From Galeopsis tetrahit (taxonomy: Eukaryota > Streptophyta > Magnoliopsida > Lamiales > Lamiaceae), in contig OY776121.1 of the NCBI GenBank assembly GCA_963675135.1, forward strand, positions 74,856,875-74,920,874: DNA of 64,000 nucleotides. Direction: 5' to 3'. How positions within the stretch are numbered: the stretch's first letter is position 1; every line of letters begins with the position of its first letter. The notes below the pieces were generated by a model that saw nothing but the letters and a program-made list of their open reading frames with translations, did not search any database and was not told the origin of the DNA. Positions 22,552-34,836 of this stretch are shown piece after piece. The position numbers and the translations under genes are program-made.

Positions 22552-23310
22552 TACTCAAGTACACCGTGTACTTGAGTAGACTTTGAACTGGTCAACTGTT
22601 GACCTTTGACTAAGGTCAAACTTTGACTTTTTTTTATATTTTTATTTTCAATTTTTTTTTTTTGAAAAAGTGTATGTTAGTATATTGAAAAGTGCATTTT
22701 TGTTCTTTAATGAAAAATGTATGTTAGTATATTGAAAAGTGCAACATTGTTTGTAATGAAAAGTGTATGTTCTGATAACTGAAAAATGTATGATATTATA
22801 AGTGAAAAGTGTATGTTATATTTAATAAAAAATGTATGTTCTTATAACTTAAAAATGTATGTTATTATATTCGAAAAATATATAATTTATTAATGAAAAG
22901 TGTATGTTATTATAACTGAAAAGTGTATGTTCTATTAAATAAAAGTGTATGTTATTATAACTAAAAAATAATAACTTAAAAAATTATAACTTAAAAATGT
23001 ATGTTATTATATTCGAAAAATATATAATTTATTAATGAAAAGTGTATGTTATTATAACTGAAAAGTGTATGTTCTATTAAATAAAAGTGTATGTTATTAT
23101 AACTAAAAAATAACTAAAAAGTGTATGTTATTATAACTGAAAAGTGTATGATATCATAACTAAAAAGTGTATGTTAAAATAGTTAAAAATATTATTGAAA
23201 AATGTAAAAAAAATTCTGTAAAAAAAAAGAAAAGAAAAAATCGAAAAAAAAATATTTGGTCAACGGTCAACTGTTGACAATTAAAAGTCCACTCAAGTAC
23301 GACTCACCCT
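22552..23310. repeat. Foldback element with internal short tandem repeats
   Basis: Outer arms carry GTACTTGAGTAGACTTTGAA and GGTCAACTGTTGACC on the left, and the inverted GTCAACTGTTGACAATTAAA and CCACTCAAGTAC on the right. Between them (about 22660-23190) is an array of roughly 20-24-bp units of the type AAAAGTGTATGTTATTATAA, some grouped into a larger direct duplication of about 120 bp. Non-coding. Confidence 0.75.
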
Positions 23311-23396
23311 ATTTTTTAAGTGGCTAGCAAAATTAGACTTGTAATTTTTTTAATTTTTTTTTTTTTTTGCAATTTTAGACTCAATTAGTTCGACTG

Positions 23397-23505
23397 TCAA
23401 AAATTACAAAAATTACGAGTTTCAAACGACATGACGTAATTCTAAAAAAATTATGTCGTTTGAAACTCGTGATTTTTGTAATTTTTAATCTAAAATTAGG
23501 TTGTG
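23397..23505. repeat. Perfect-arm hairpin upstream of GH3 copy 1
   Basis: The arm AAAATTACAAAAATTACGAG plus TTTCAAACGACAT and its complement ATGTCGTTTGAAACTCGTGA and onwards are separated by about 20 bases. It lies about 370 bp upstream of the GH3 start codon and is probably a small MITE remnant. Confidence 0.75.
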
Positions 23506-23727
23506 AAGATGTTGGAAAATAGGGGTGGCGAGATGGAGGATTTTGGTGTCAGATTACATCATAAATTTTTTTGGAATTTTGGTGTAGATTTTGGGATTAC
23601 GTCGTCATGAGTAGAGTTTTAAACGAATCGAATTGAAGCAATGCAGTATTCAATTAGTAACAATAACTAAACACTATCCTCTCTAAAAAAAAAAAAAAAA
23701 TTAAATCTCAGAGCTAGAATTATAAAA

Positions 23728-23871
23728 TTATATAAATAGCAACACACCTCCCCTCCCTTCCCTTCCCTTCCCTTATCTTCTCTTCTCTTCTCATCTTTTC
23801 TCCTCTTCTCTCCTCTCTTGTCTTGTCTTTCTCACAATTAATATTGTGCAACCGTATCATTCTGTACGTAT
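23728..23871 (+). promoter_or_regulatory. Core promoter and CT-rich leader of GH3 copy 1
   Basis: TTATATAAATAG at 23728-23739 is a good TATA box. It is followed by a pyrimidine-rich leader with CCCTTCCCTTCCCTT and TTCTCTTCTCTTCTC microrepeats, then TCTTGTCTTGTCTTTCTCAC before the ATG. Only the last ~75 bp before the ATG are shared with GH3 copy 2. The initiator codon lies in ATATGGCTT. Confidence 0.65.
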
Positions 23872-26800
23872 ATGGCTTTTAATGAGGAGAAATCGCTTCA
23901 GTTCATTGAAGAGGTTACCCGCAATGCAAAAGCAGTACAGCAAAATGTATTAACAGAAATCCTGAGCGAAAATGGTAATACTGAATATCTTAGGCCTTTC
24001 AATCTCGTGGATGAAATTACCTCTCATCCCAAAATATCAAATTTCAAGTCCAAAGTGCCGATGATTACTTACGAAGATATCCAACCCTTGATCCGAAGAA
24101 TAGCTCATGGCGAGAAATCTCCTATTTTAACTGCCAACCCAATTTCCTTCTTTCATTTAAGGTGATCGATTCATCCCAATATATATATAATTTGTGTGTT
24201 TATTAATTACTTCAAAATGTAATTAATTATTTCATATATCTGTCTCTCCAGCTCCGGAACATCAGGTGGTCAAAAGAAGCTTATACCATTTACCCAAAAT
24301 GAATTGAATCGCGTTCTATTTATCTTAAGCCTTTATGGGCCCATTTTGAAGAGGTAAGCTAGCCAGGATCCGTATTTATATCTTTTACTATAGACATAAT
24401 ACTCCACTCGTCACGTAATAACTTTCAACGTTTTCATTTTAATTTGATTATTTTTGACTAGTCATATTCTAAAAAGGAAAATTGGACTTTTGATCCTATA
24501 AAAATGAGGTCAAATCACAGTCCTATCATTCGAAAATGGCCATTTTTATTGCAGAAATGGTCCTAGCTGTTAAATAGTAAACAGAATCTGTTAGTTGTTG
24601 AAATCGGAGGAAAAACACCTTTGAGCAGAATTTTAGAGGGAAAAAACAGAGTCCCTGGTGGTTGATGCTATTAAATGGAAGCCCAACCAAACCTACGTCT
24701 TGAAAACTAAAGTCAATAACCCTTTAACCAAAACAATGGCGTCCTTATTCTTTGACTCTTTCAGTTCTACATGAGGAGCTGTAAATGTTTCCTGTGATCA
24801 TTTGGCAGCTTCCATATCAGAGTTAACATCTTTTGTCTGAAAAAAATTATAATAACAATTAAATGAATCAATAAAAAAACAAAAATTGTAAAGTACTAGT
24901 TACAATCATACAAATTGTAACTGCCAAGAAACCCAAAAAATTGATATCTATTAAAAACAAACTGCCAAAGACCAATTTCAAAAATTATAAGGAGCCTCAT
25001 AGGATTTACTCAGCTTAGAAAATAACATATTTCCAAAACAGAACAAACTTAGATATAGGAGATTAAGCAATCATCTCGCGATTTTTTAATTTTTAAGAAT
25101 ATAAACTGAAACAGAGCAAAACATTACCAGAGTTTACTTTTTTTTTTTTTTAAATTCAAACAAAATCAAATATTGAGGCAACAGATTTTCAAACACAGTT
25201 TGGAAATTGTTGAAGGTGCTTCAGATGCAAGGGTTATTAACTTTTGGGTTTAGGGGAGAAGAAGACCTGTAAAAATGGTTTTGGAAGAAAGAAGAATGAG
25301 ACCGGTTCCTTTTTTTTTTTTTGAGTTTGGGAAGAAGAAAGAAGGAGAAGGAGTGACCCGTGTTTTTTTTTACCCAACTCGTGTTTCTTTACCCACCCCC
25401 GTCCCATTTTCTTTTAAGATTTGAAATTTGAAAAAAATAAAATAAAAAATAAATGCCACGAGACAATCCGTTGAAATACCTTGAATAGTGGTCAATGGAC
25501 TGATTTCAAAATAATATGAAACTTAATTGACTAAATTCAAGGTGATAATCAAGTGGACTAAAATTAAAATAGTGGCAACTTAATGGACAAAAAAATTTTA
25601 ACCCCAAAAAGAAATTACTTTTGATTTTTTTTTAAATTAATTTTACAATTCATGGAGTAGTATTATATAAATAACAAAAACTTAGCCCTTAAAAAAAGGA
25701 TTGTTGAAGAAAATTTATTTGATAGTTAAATTTGTTAATTTCTTTAATTTTAATTACTATCACATTAAATAACATAAGTAAATAAAGTATTCCTTGTTCA
25801 ATTATAATCCTAGTGTTCATTTTTTCAATTATTGATACAAGATGATAAAATGCACAAAAATATATTATTTTTTTAACTCAACATTATCATTTCTAATATA
25901 AACGTGCATTTGTATACATGTATGTATGTATAATATTTAATTAGTTAGTTTAATATAAATGTGTATTTGTATATATTTGTAACCTAAACGGTCCCCCACA
26001 AGTAGACGGTAGTATTGATCTTGCGGATTAGTCGGTATTTGAATTGAATATCGAGACATAAAAAAAGTCTAATAAGTTAAAGACATATTAATGTATTTGA
26101 GAAGCCTATTTTTTTATCGGAAAAAAGGGCCTATTAATAAATATTGTTTTGAAGCCTTATAATTATACACATTACAGTATTTTGGATCATTAACAAAAAA
26201 AATGGACCTCCCTAATTTCGATTCCTGAATCTACCCTGTATACAGGCATTTTAAAGTAGAGAAAGAAGGCAAAGGACTTTGCTTCTGGTTTATAAAGGAT
26301 GACATTAAGACCGAAGGTGGATTAACTGCGCGAGCAATGAGCTCAAGCTGCTTGAAATGCGTGGCCTCTATGCCGCACATACAAACTATTTACACAAGTC
26401 CAAAAGAAGCCATACTCTGCCCAGATCCCTTCCAAAGCATGTACACTCAGATGCTCTCCGGTCTTTACCAGCGCCAACAAGTGATGTGGCTCGGGGCTGC
26501 TTTCGCAAATGGCCTCATTAGAGCAATCAATTTCCTTCAACACAACTGGCAACAGCTAACACATGATATCCAAACTGGGACCCTCAACCCGAAACTCACC
26601 GACCCCTCCATTCGTGAATGCTTCATCATTCGCCCCGACCCGGTCTTAGCGGACTTTATTGCCCAAGAGTGTGGGAAGGATGATTGGGAGGGTATTATCA
26701 CCAGAATTTGGCCCAACGCCAAATATCTTGATTCGGTTGTTACGGGTACAATGTCTCAGTATATCCCTACTCTGGATTACTACAGCGGAGGCCTGCCAAA

Positions 26801-27599
26801 AATAAGCATGAGTTATGCCTGTTCCGAGTGCTATGCCGGGATCAACCTAAATCCCATGTCTTCTCCATCTGAAATTGCCTACACCGTAATGCCAAACATG
26901 GCATATTACGAGTTCTTGCCCTATGGAGATGGACTTGACTCGAACAAGGAACAACTCGTTGACCTGGTCGATGTCCAAGTTGGTAAGGAGTATCAAATGG
27001 TGGTCACCACGTATGCAGGACTCTATAGATACAAAATGGACGACATACTTCGAGTGGTGGGGTTTCACAACTCGGCACCCAAATTTGAATTCGTCAGGCG
27101 AGAAAATGTGGTGCTGAGTATCGACCTGGACAAGACGGATGAGGTGCAGCTGCAAGCAGCGGTGGATAATGCAGGGAAACTTCTCCGTGAATTCAAGACG
27201 ATTGTGGTGGAGTACACGAGCTTTGCGGATATAAAATCATTCCCAGGTCACTACGTCGTATACTGGGAGCTAGACGTAAAGGATGGCGCCAAGCTGCCTA
27301 GCGATGAGATGCTAGAGCAGTGCTGTTTAGCGATGGAGGAATCTCTTGACCAACAATATCGAATTTCACGAGTAACGTACAAATCAATTGGGGCATTGGA
27401 GATTCGAGTTGTGAAAAAAGGGACATTTGAAGAGGTAATGGAGCATGCAATCTCGGAAGGCTCGTCTATTGCTCAGTACAAGGTGCCTAGATGTGTTAAG
27501 GACAAGGCAATACTGGATATTCTTGATTCACGACTTGTGTCAAACCACTTTTCTCCATCGCTCCCCAATTTGACCCCTAAACCTGGTACCAAACAATAA
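23872..27599 (+). CDS. GH3: GH3 acyl-acid-amido synthetase, copy 1
   Basis: Three exons: 23872-24161, 24252-24353 and 26246-27599, all with GT-AG introns (90 and 1892 bp), giving 581 residues, normal for the family. GH3 enzymes adenylate an acyl acid (such as IAA, jasmonate or benzoates) with ATP and transfer it to an amino acid, in the cytosol. Visible motifs: ATP-binding SSGTSGGQKK at residues 97-106 across the exon 1/2 junction, YACSECYAGIN at 321-331, and TTYAGLYRYKMDDILRVVGF at about 385-404. Sequences such as YTSPKEAILCPDPFQSMYTQ and PNMAYYEFLP resemble the IAA-conjugating group II. Motif 2 is usually YASSECYFGIN, so Cys replaces Ser and Ala replaces Phe. The reading frame is intact. 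The exact substrate cannot be told from sequence. Its tandem partner lies at 52926. Confidence 0.96.
24474..25630. other. Insertion-like sequence in intron 2 of GH3 copy 1
   Basis: Intron 2 is 1892 bp here but only 194 bp in copy 2. The extra material begins around GGACTTTTGATCCTATAAAA and ends around CTTAATGGACAAAAAAATTT. It contains T-rich and GAAGAAG-rich tracts and no ORF. I see no clear terminal repeats, so the type of insertion is unknown. Confidence 0.4.
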
Positions 27600-28826
27600 C
27601 TATGCACACTTGGAATTCATTTAGTGACTGGTTAAGAGAACCTAGTTTGCGCTATTATTTCATGTTATTTTGTTCGTTCTGCTTTTATTTTTTTTAAATC
27701 TTGTACTATCTGTCATTGCTGGGGAATTTCTGATGCTACGTTATTAATATATTTTACTTTTTCCAAGAAAATTCGCAAGGGAAACTAACCCGATGGAGTG
27801 CGTTGTTCGGGGATTTTACTGTATGTTTTTATCATGTACTACCTTAATTTGATTTATTTCCGTCCACCCTGAATTGTGTAATGTGTATTATGTCATGTTT
27901 ATTTTCATAAGAGGGAGTTAAATTAATCATTGAACATCAAATCAAATATCACAACAACCACACAAAACATGAATAATTCATATTTTTTCTTGAGAAAGTT
28001 CATGTAGGCGGGAAATAACTATAATTGTAGGTACATTCTAAATTGTTTTAGAAATGTGGTCTTTCACATTGTGCTATTAAGTACCCCTTCTTAGTTCTAC
28101 CATCAATGATGATGTAACATTTTATTCGAAAAATATCAATTTTAGTCATGTAACTTAAGCCTAGTCCAACTTCAATCCTGTCACTTTACGCATTTTCAAT
28201 TGTAATCCCAAATGTATCAATTTTATTCCTGTAATTTGACTTTTTTTTTTTTCAATTTTAATCTTTGTAACTTTGCACTAAAATTGCAGAAAAAAATTAT
28301 TTAGGTCTCGTAAGTTAAAAACGTCCCAAAAAAGATAAATTCATTTATGTCTCATATTTCTTAAATTGGTTAATTTACATACAATTTTTAACTTTTTACG
28401 TCCAATAACAAGAAAAAAAATATATTTACGTACCGTAACTTAAAACTTATTTTAAAAACGTCCTAAAAAATATTTAAATTTTTTTATTTATGTTCCATAA
28501 TTTTGTAACTTAGTTTAGTTTATTTACATCATTTTTCTTTATTTCGGAAATTGTAAATAGTGACTCGTAATTTTTTTTTAATCCACATGGTCATTGTTTT
28601 TTTCACGCTATACAAGTCAAACGCAGCCACGTTCTAATTTTCTTCGGTTATCCAAAAATTATATGCGTACGTGACAAAAGTGTGAGTGAAATGATATCGG
28701 TTTAGTGTCTCCAACAAAAATTGGACGCGAATTAATTAAGGTACAAAATTATGGGACATAAATTGATTTTTTATATTATTTGGGACGTTTGTTAAAAAGG
28801 TGAAAATTATAGGCCGTAAATAATTT
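27600..28826 (+). other. 3' region of GH3 copy 1 and duplicated flank
   Basis: The first ~200 bp match the sequence after GH3 copy 2 (both with ATTTCTGATGCT, ATTAATATATTTT and TTTTTCCAA). From about 27925 onwards the sequence matches 37155-38000, sharing ATTCATATTTTTTCTTGAGA, TTCATGTAGGCGGGAAATAA and CGTACGTGA. It marks a duplicated GH3 3' flank. Non-coding. Confidence 0.75.
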
Positions 28827-28848
28827 TGTTTTTCTGGAATAGAGAGAG

Positions 28849-30928
28849 ATGAGAGCTAGAGAGAGAAAGGGAGTGGAGTGGGTAAGGAAGAGAGGGGTAG
28901 AATCTAGGTTCAACCGCCACCACCACCATGCCGAGAGAAACCCTGTGAGGCAGATACGCAACCCAAACCATAGGATAGATAATTCATGGACAACAAACAT
29001 TGAGGATCCCCAAAGAGATAGGAGATTCACGAAGGTACCAGAATGGATTAAGAGGCTTGAAGCCACCACTTTCACCTTCTTCTTCCGAAACTTCCCACTG
29101 GAGATATCTATACCAGCCCTCCTTGAATCCTTCAAACACATCGGGAGGGTGAAGGACATCTACATATCGAAGAAGCAAAATAGAAGATGGAGTCTTTCGG
29201 TTTCGTTCGCTTCTCGGACAGCGGATGTCCCCTGAAAATTGAAGAAGGCCTCAACTCAATCTGGTTTGGCTCTTACAAACTCAGAGCAAATCGGTCGAAG
29301 TACTCCCGGGGTAGGACGCCAGCCCCTATCCCTCCCAAGAGCTTCGCTATCTCATCCCCGAACAGAACGAAGCTTGGTGTATCCTTCGCGGAAAAGGTGC
29401 GTAACAGCCTGAGGCCACCCGTCACCAAGGTCCATAAAGGTATCGAGGCACAACCATCTAACGCAGTGCACGGACGGACATCCCCCCGTTTCGTGTTCAA
29501 GACATCACCGGAGGATTCGGCATGGATAGATGGATGTTTCACTGGCCAGCTCAGGAGTACATTCTCTTGGCCAAACGTTAAAGATGACTTGATGGGAGAA
29601 TGCTGTCAAAAACTTGAAATAACACACATGGGTGGAAATCTTGTCCTTGTAAAATCCAAAGAGAATGAGCCACTTGAAGGAGTACTCAAAATGCTCGATG
29701 AATGGGCTCTACACTGGTTCGAATTCATTGGCCCCTGGGAACCCACTGATTTTTGCAACTAACGCCTGGTTTGGGTCAGATTGTACGGCGTCCCACTACA
29801 GGCCTGGAACAGGAGGTTCTTTGGGCGTCTAACCCTCCTCTTTGGAACTTTGGTCGATATCGACCCGTCTATGCTCTCTAGGTCGAGTTTGTCATTCGCA
29901 AGGATCCAGATTCTTATTTCAGACTCGTCGCCCATCAATGGATGCATCACACCCCAAATCGATGATCACACATTTTATATCCGAGCCTTGGAGGAACTAG
30001 AGGAGATTACCCCACCTCCAGATGATTCAAGTTCTGATTCGGATCACTCTGATAACGACTCCGATGCCGGAGACGTAGGGGATGCTTGGAAAGTCACGGA
30101 GGCGGAGCCTGCATACTCAGGGGACGGCGACGATTCTGAACAGGATTGAAACGGCGGTGGAGAGCCAAGCGAAGAGACACATGCATTTACTAGGGGGGGC
30201 CCACCTTGATAACGATTCCACAACAATTGTCCCCGATTCATTGGAAACCGCTCATGACACATTGTCCCAAACTGCAATTACGCCAGTGCACTTTTCAAAG
30301 ACGGCTGTTGAAGAGTCCAAAAAAGAGGAATTGAATATGGAGTTATGCGCATTGAATGAGGGTGCATGTTTGCCTCCCGTGGGACCCATTCTAAAAAAAC
30401 CCTTGCACGGCCCAAATCTGCTCCCATGCCCATCCCATCTCCCCTGATCCCTCCGTCCAAACCCTACCCTTGGAACATCTTGGCTCTGAGGCCCCGCCCG
30501 ACCCCTGTATCCTACCCCCCTCAAACCTCGAACCCCCACCCAATTTCCCCCTCCCCTCCGCCCGCAATTCCCCAGATATCAACCACCCCCATGTCACGGC
30601 CTCCCCGGCCCATCCGGGAAGTCCTATCCAAATCCCTTTCGCCTCTTCCTCCCTGGACGATCAGTCCGGCAACCCTGACCATCATGAACCCCCCCAAGCA
30701 GCTAGGTCTCACAAGAACACCAAAGTAAAAAAGAAGAACATCCCCCCAAGTATCAGGAAGAAGATCGAAAGATCTGAATGGAGCAAATTTGCTAAAGGTT
30801 TCTCGGACGAAGACGCGACAGAAGCGGCAAGAAAGACGTGGGAATTCGGCCGTCAAATTGGCCTCAAAGAATCTGGACAGGGGAGTTGCACCCTCAAACA
30901 GATTACTGAGATAATTTCAAACGTATGA
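28849..30928 (+). pseudogene. LINE ORF1 (RRM / DUF4283-like RNA-binding protein), broken
   Basis: It starts near 28849 (MRARERKGVEWVRKRGVES). An RRM-like part follows with TFTFFFRNFPLEISIPALLE, a frameshift near 29190, and SFGFVRFSDSGC resembling RNP1. The second frame runs to 29762, where CAA has probably become TAA. It resumes with LVWVRLYGVPLQAWNRRFFG, the DUF4283-type segment typical of plant LINE ORF1. Two further frame changes (about 30090 and 30460) lead through an acidic and a Pro-rich region to a basic end (KVKKKNIPPSIRKKIERSEW) stopping at 30928. ORF1 proteins bind the element RNA to form ribonucleoprotein. Confidence 0.85.
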
Positions 30929-30953
30929 CCTTCCTCATGTTATTTGGTATACA

Positions 30954-33900
30954 ATGGTGCTACAAAACATTTTAATGCGACCATTATGTTACAATGTAAG
31001 AGGACTGGGGTCTGGTGTAAAGAGAAATGAGGTCAAGGCACTGATTCAGAAACATAAATCAGAGGTGTGTTTTATACAAGAAACTAAGATGGACTCCATC
31101 AACGAAAGAACGTGTAGAGGAATATGGGGAAATATGAAATGTGGATGGGTATTTCGTCCCGCCGAAGGCCGCTCGGGAGGCATTGCCACCTTCTGGGATA
31201 CGGATCACCTGCAGTGTGTAAGCTCTTGGTACACAACCAGTATCCTAGTTGTCAATGCAATCCGCCTAAAGGATTCGGCCGATTTGTGCCTCATAAACGT
31301 TTATGCCCCGTGCAGCCCGCATGAGAAAAGAATCTTATGGGACACCCTGGGATTGGTGGTTGAGCAAAACAAGAACAAACTTGTATGTGTGGCAGGGGAC
31401 TTCAACGCCGTAAGGAAAATAAATGAGAGAATTGGGCAATCTGGTCATCACAACAGAAAGGAAATGGAGGAGTTTGACTCATTCATTACAAACGCTAATC
31501 TCACGGACTTCCCCCTCCATGGTCAAACTTACACGTGGTACAGGGCCGATGGCTCATGTAAAAGCAAATTGGATCGCGTCTTGCTGAACGAGGAATGGCT
31601 ACTTGCTGACCCACCGTCACGACTCTTGGGGCTCCCAAGATCAATATCCGATCACTGCCCCTTAATGTTAGAGGATCAACCAATTGATTGGGGCCCTAAA
31701 CCATTCCGATTTTTCAACGCCTGGATGCAACACCCATCATTCAAGGATTTCTTCCTAGATTGCTGGAAGAACACTCAGGTTGAGGGAAGAAGAAGTTATG
31801 TCATCAAAGAGAAGTTCAAAATGGTAAAATAAAAAATTCGAGAGTGGAGTAAAGCGGTTTTCGGGGATTTGGACTCCAAAATTCAAGAAAACAAACAGAA
31901 GCTTCTGGAGCTTGATATCATGGACGACACGTTCGGTTTAGATGATGAGGAGACTGAACTCAGACGCAATCTCATGAGCATGATATATCAGGACTGTGAT
32001 ACAAAGCGATGTTTCCTGTGTCAAAAAGCCATCAGTGGATTAAGGGCGGAGATGCAAATACAAAAAATTTCCACAAATGTATCAACGGCCACCGAAAATC
32101 CAATGACCTGTCCCACTTATGCTTCGACGGATCTTGGCTCTCCAACCCCTCCAAAATTAAGAGTGCGGTTTTTGAGCATTTCAAAAAGCATTATCAAGAT
32201 GATACACCAAACCGCCCCAAAATTTCACAAGATTTCGCCCATCTCAGAGTTAGCCCAGCTGATAACAAGTTCCTCACAGAGCCATTCACTAAACAGGAGA
32301 TCTGCGACGCCGTGTGGAGCTGTGATTCATCCAAGAGCCCGGGGCCGGACAGATTTAGCTTCGCTTTCATTAAAGAACATTGGCACCTCCTTAAGGAGGA
32401 CTTTCACATGCTTCTCGACAAGTTTCACAAGAATGGAAAACTAGTAAAAGGTTTCAATCCCTCCTTCATCGCCCTCATTCCAAAGAAGAAGAACCCAGCC
32501 TACATTGGGGATTTTCGGCCAATCTCTATGATCAACAGCTACTACAAAGTCGTGGCAAAGGTGCTTGCTCGGCGTCTTTCAAAAATAATAGGCAGCATCA
32601 TCTCGGTGAACCAATCTGGCTTCATACCGGGTCGACATATTGCTGATGGCGTCCTCATCCTGAACGAGTTGATTGACGAGGCAAAAAAGAAGAAGATTGA
32701 GCGGCTATTATTTAAGATAGATTTTGCAAAAGCCTTTGATTCAATAAATTGGGGATTCTTGGGTGATATGATGAACTCGATGGGCTTTGACCCACTTTGG
32801 TGTAAGTGGATAACAGAATGTATCTCCACTGCGTCCGCATCCGTCCTCGTGAACGGAAGTCATACGGCTGAACTCAAACTGAATCGCGGGCTGAGGCAAG
32901 GGGATCCTCTCTCCCCCTTGCTATTTATTATTGCCGTGGAGGGTCTAAGCATACTTATGAAAAGAGCAATTCCGGCTGATCTTTACGACGCTGCAAGAGT
33001 GGGAACGAACAATGTCCCAATCTCACATCTTCAATACGCGGACGACACCATCTTGGTGGGGGAAGCAACGCCAAAGAATATCTAGGCGCTGAAATGCATC
33101 CTAATCAACTTCAAACTTATCTCCGGACTTAAGATCAATTACTCAAAGTGCAGCCTCTTAGGGGTTAACGTTGATGGAGATATTTTGCACGAAATGTCCT
33201 CACTTTTGGGATGCGAGGTAGGCTCTCTCCCACTGAACTTTCTTGGCATACAAGTGGGCATCAACCACCGTAAATCTGAAACTTGGAAAGGAGTTATCCA
33301 GAAAGTTAAGAACATGCTGAGCATTTGGGAAGATCGATAGATTTCGTTGGGTGGTAGAATTGTCCTTCTCAATGCGGTACTCAATTCGTTGCCCATTTAT
33401 TAGTTATCCTTTTACCCTATGCCCAAACAAACCTTGAGAGTGTTAGTTAGGCTACAAAGAAATTTCTTATGGGGGGGAGGTGTGAGTTCCTCAAAAATTC
33501 CATGGGTTTCGTGGAATGACATTTGTAAGAAAAAGGTCGAGGGCGGCCTTGGAGTTAAAAATCTGGAATTATTTAATAAATCTCTTCTTGGCAGGTGGGC
33601 ATGGCGGATTCGGGTTGAACCCAACTCCTTATGGGTAAGGATACTCGAATCAAAATACAAAGTGAATTCGGCTGCTGCTACACTGGGCAATGCGACTCGT
33701 AATTCTTGCTCAAATTGGTGGAAAGATATTTCTGACCTCTGTTTTACAAATTCAAATTTAAATTCTACTTGGTTTGATTCGAATATGTCAAAACAAATTG
33801 GGAGATGAGAGTTGTACTTCATTCTGGAATGATTGCTGGATTGGTAACTTGAAATTATGTGCTGTTTTTCCTAGACTATTCTTGCTAAGTTTAAATAAGG

Positions 33901-34676
33901 AGGCTAATGTTAGAGAAATGGGCAGATGGGAAAGTGGCATTTGGATTTGGGAATTAAAATGGAGACGTACTTTGCTTGCTAGGGAAAATGACATGTACAT
34001 CCAATTATTACAATCACTGGAGAACATTAATTTGCAGGAACACACCCCGGACAGATGGATTTGGAAGCTCTCGAGGGACGGGAGATACTCCTCCAAGTCA
34101 GCCTATGAAGGAATGCCGAACCGAGACCCAGGTCGGCCCATTGATGCAGAAACTAGAGATGCCTTCCCCAGAATCTGGAACAAGTTCACTCCCTCCAAAT
34201 ACTCAAGTTTAGCTTGGAAAGTCCTCAAAGGAAGGCTGGCCACTCGCACGGAGCTGAGGAAACGAAACATCCTTGGACCAAACGACGACACAACATGCGG
34301 GCTATGCGGCAGCGACGAAGAAACGATTCAACATCTATTTTTTAACTGCAGGTTTTCTATCAAGGTGTGGAACCTATGCCACTCATGGTTTAACACCCCA
34401 ATGGCCTCCCCCTTGAAGACAGCAACACACTTTCACCAATACCGGGGAATGCTCACAGTTAAAGAAAAGAAGAACGTCATGGAAGGACTGTGGTGTTGCC
34501 TCGTCTGGCACATATGGAAAGCAAGAAACAGCAGAGTCTTCGCCAAGGATGATTGCAGGCCTGAGAAATTATTCGAAGAAGTTAGAGTCATTGTGTGGAA
34601 CCTGGTACAACATAACAACCTTTGTAAACCCACTTCCTCCTTTAATGATTGGTGCTCAAATCCTAGAACAATATAG
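30954..34676 (+). pseudogene. LINE ORF2 (APE endonuclease, reverse transcriptase, zf-RVT), broken
   Basis: The endonuclease (30954-31700) shows YNVRGLG, FIQETK, VAGDFNAVR and SDHCPL. The reverse transcriptase (about 32010-33090) shows KSPGPDRFSFAFIKEHW, FRPISMINSYYKVVAKVLAR, SGFIPGRHI, FKIDFAKAFDSINW, GLRQGDPLSPLLFI and the catalytic YADD. A C-terminal zf-RVT domain (34180-34400) has TCGLCGSDEETIQHLFFNC. Lesions are stops at 31830, 33083, 33338 and 33401, and frameshifts near 32000 and 33790. The intact protein would nick the target and prime reverse transcription there. It is not functional now. Confidence 0.95.
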
Positions 34677-34836
34677 GAATGAATCCTCTTGAAGCATTTG
34701 TAACACCCCCCTGTAACTCTGTAAATGTGCACAAACTTAGAGTACCTCTGGTACTCTTTTAATAAACTTCTTTTTTCCGTTAAAAAAAAATATGTTTTTC
34801 TCCTAAAATTGATACTTGTAGGACTAAAATTGAGAA

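Larger units (their letters stand above)
28836..34792 (+). mobile_element. L1-type LINE, decayed, 9-bp target duplication
   Basis: TGTTTTTCT occurs immediately before (28827-28835) and immediately after (34793-34801) the element, which ends in a short A tract. Between them lie ORF1 and ORF2 with endonuclease, reverse transcriptase and a C-terminal zinc-ribbon region, the plant L1 layout. The paralogous flank at about 37985-38010 reads straight through the site without the element, which confirms the boundaries. Multiple stops and frameshifts mean it is inactive. Confidence 0.95.

Noticed and set aside
30252..30856. Several Gly/Arg- or Pro-rich ORFs on the - strand of LINE ORF1
   Set aside because: Shadows of the Pro-rich ORF1 region on the other strand.
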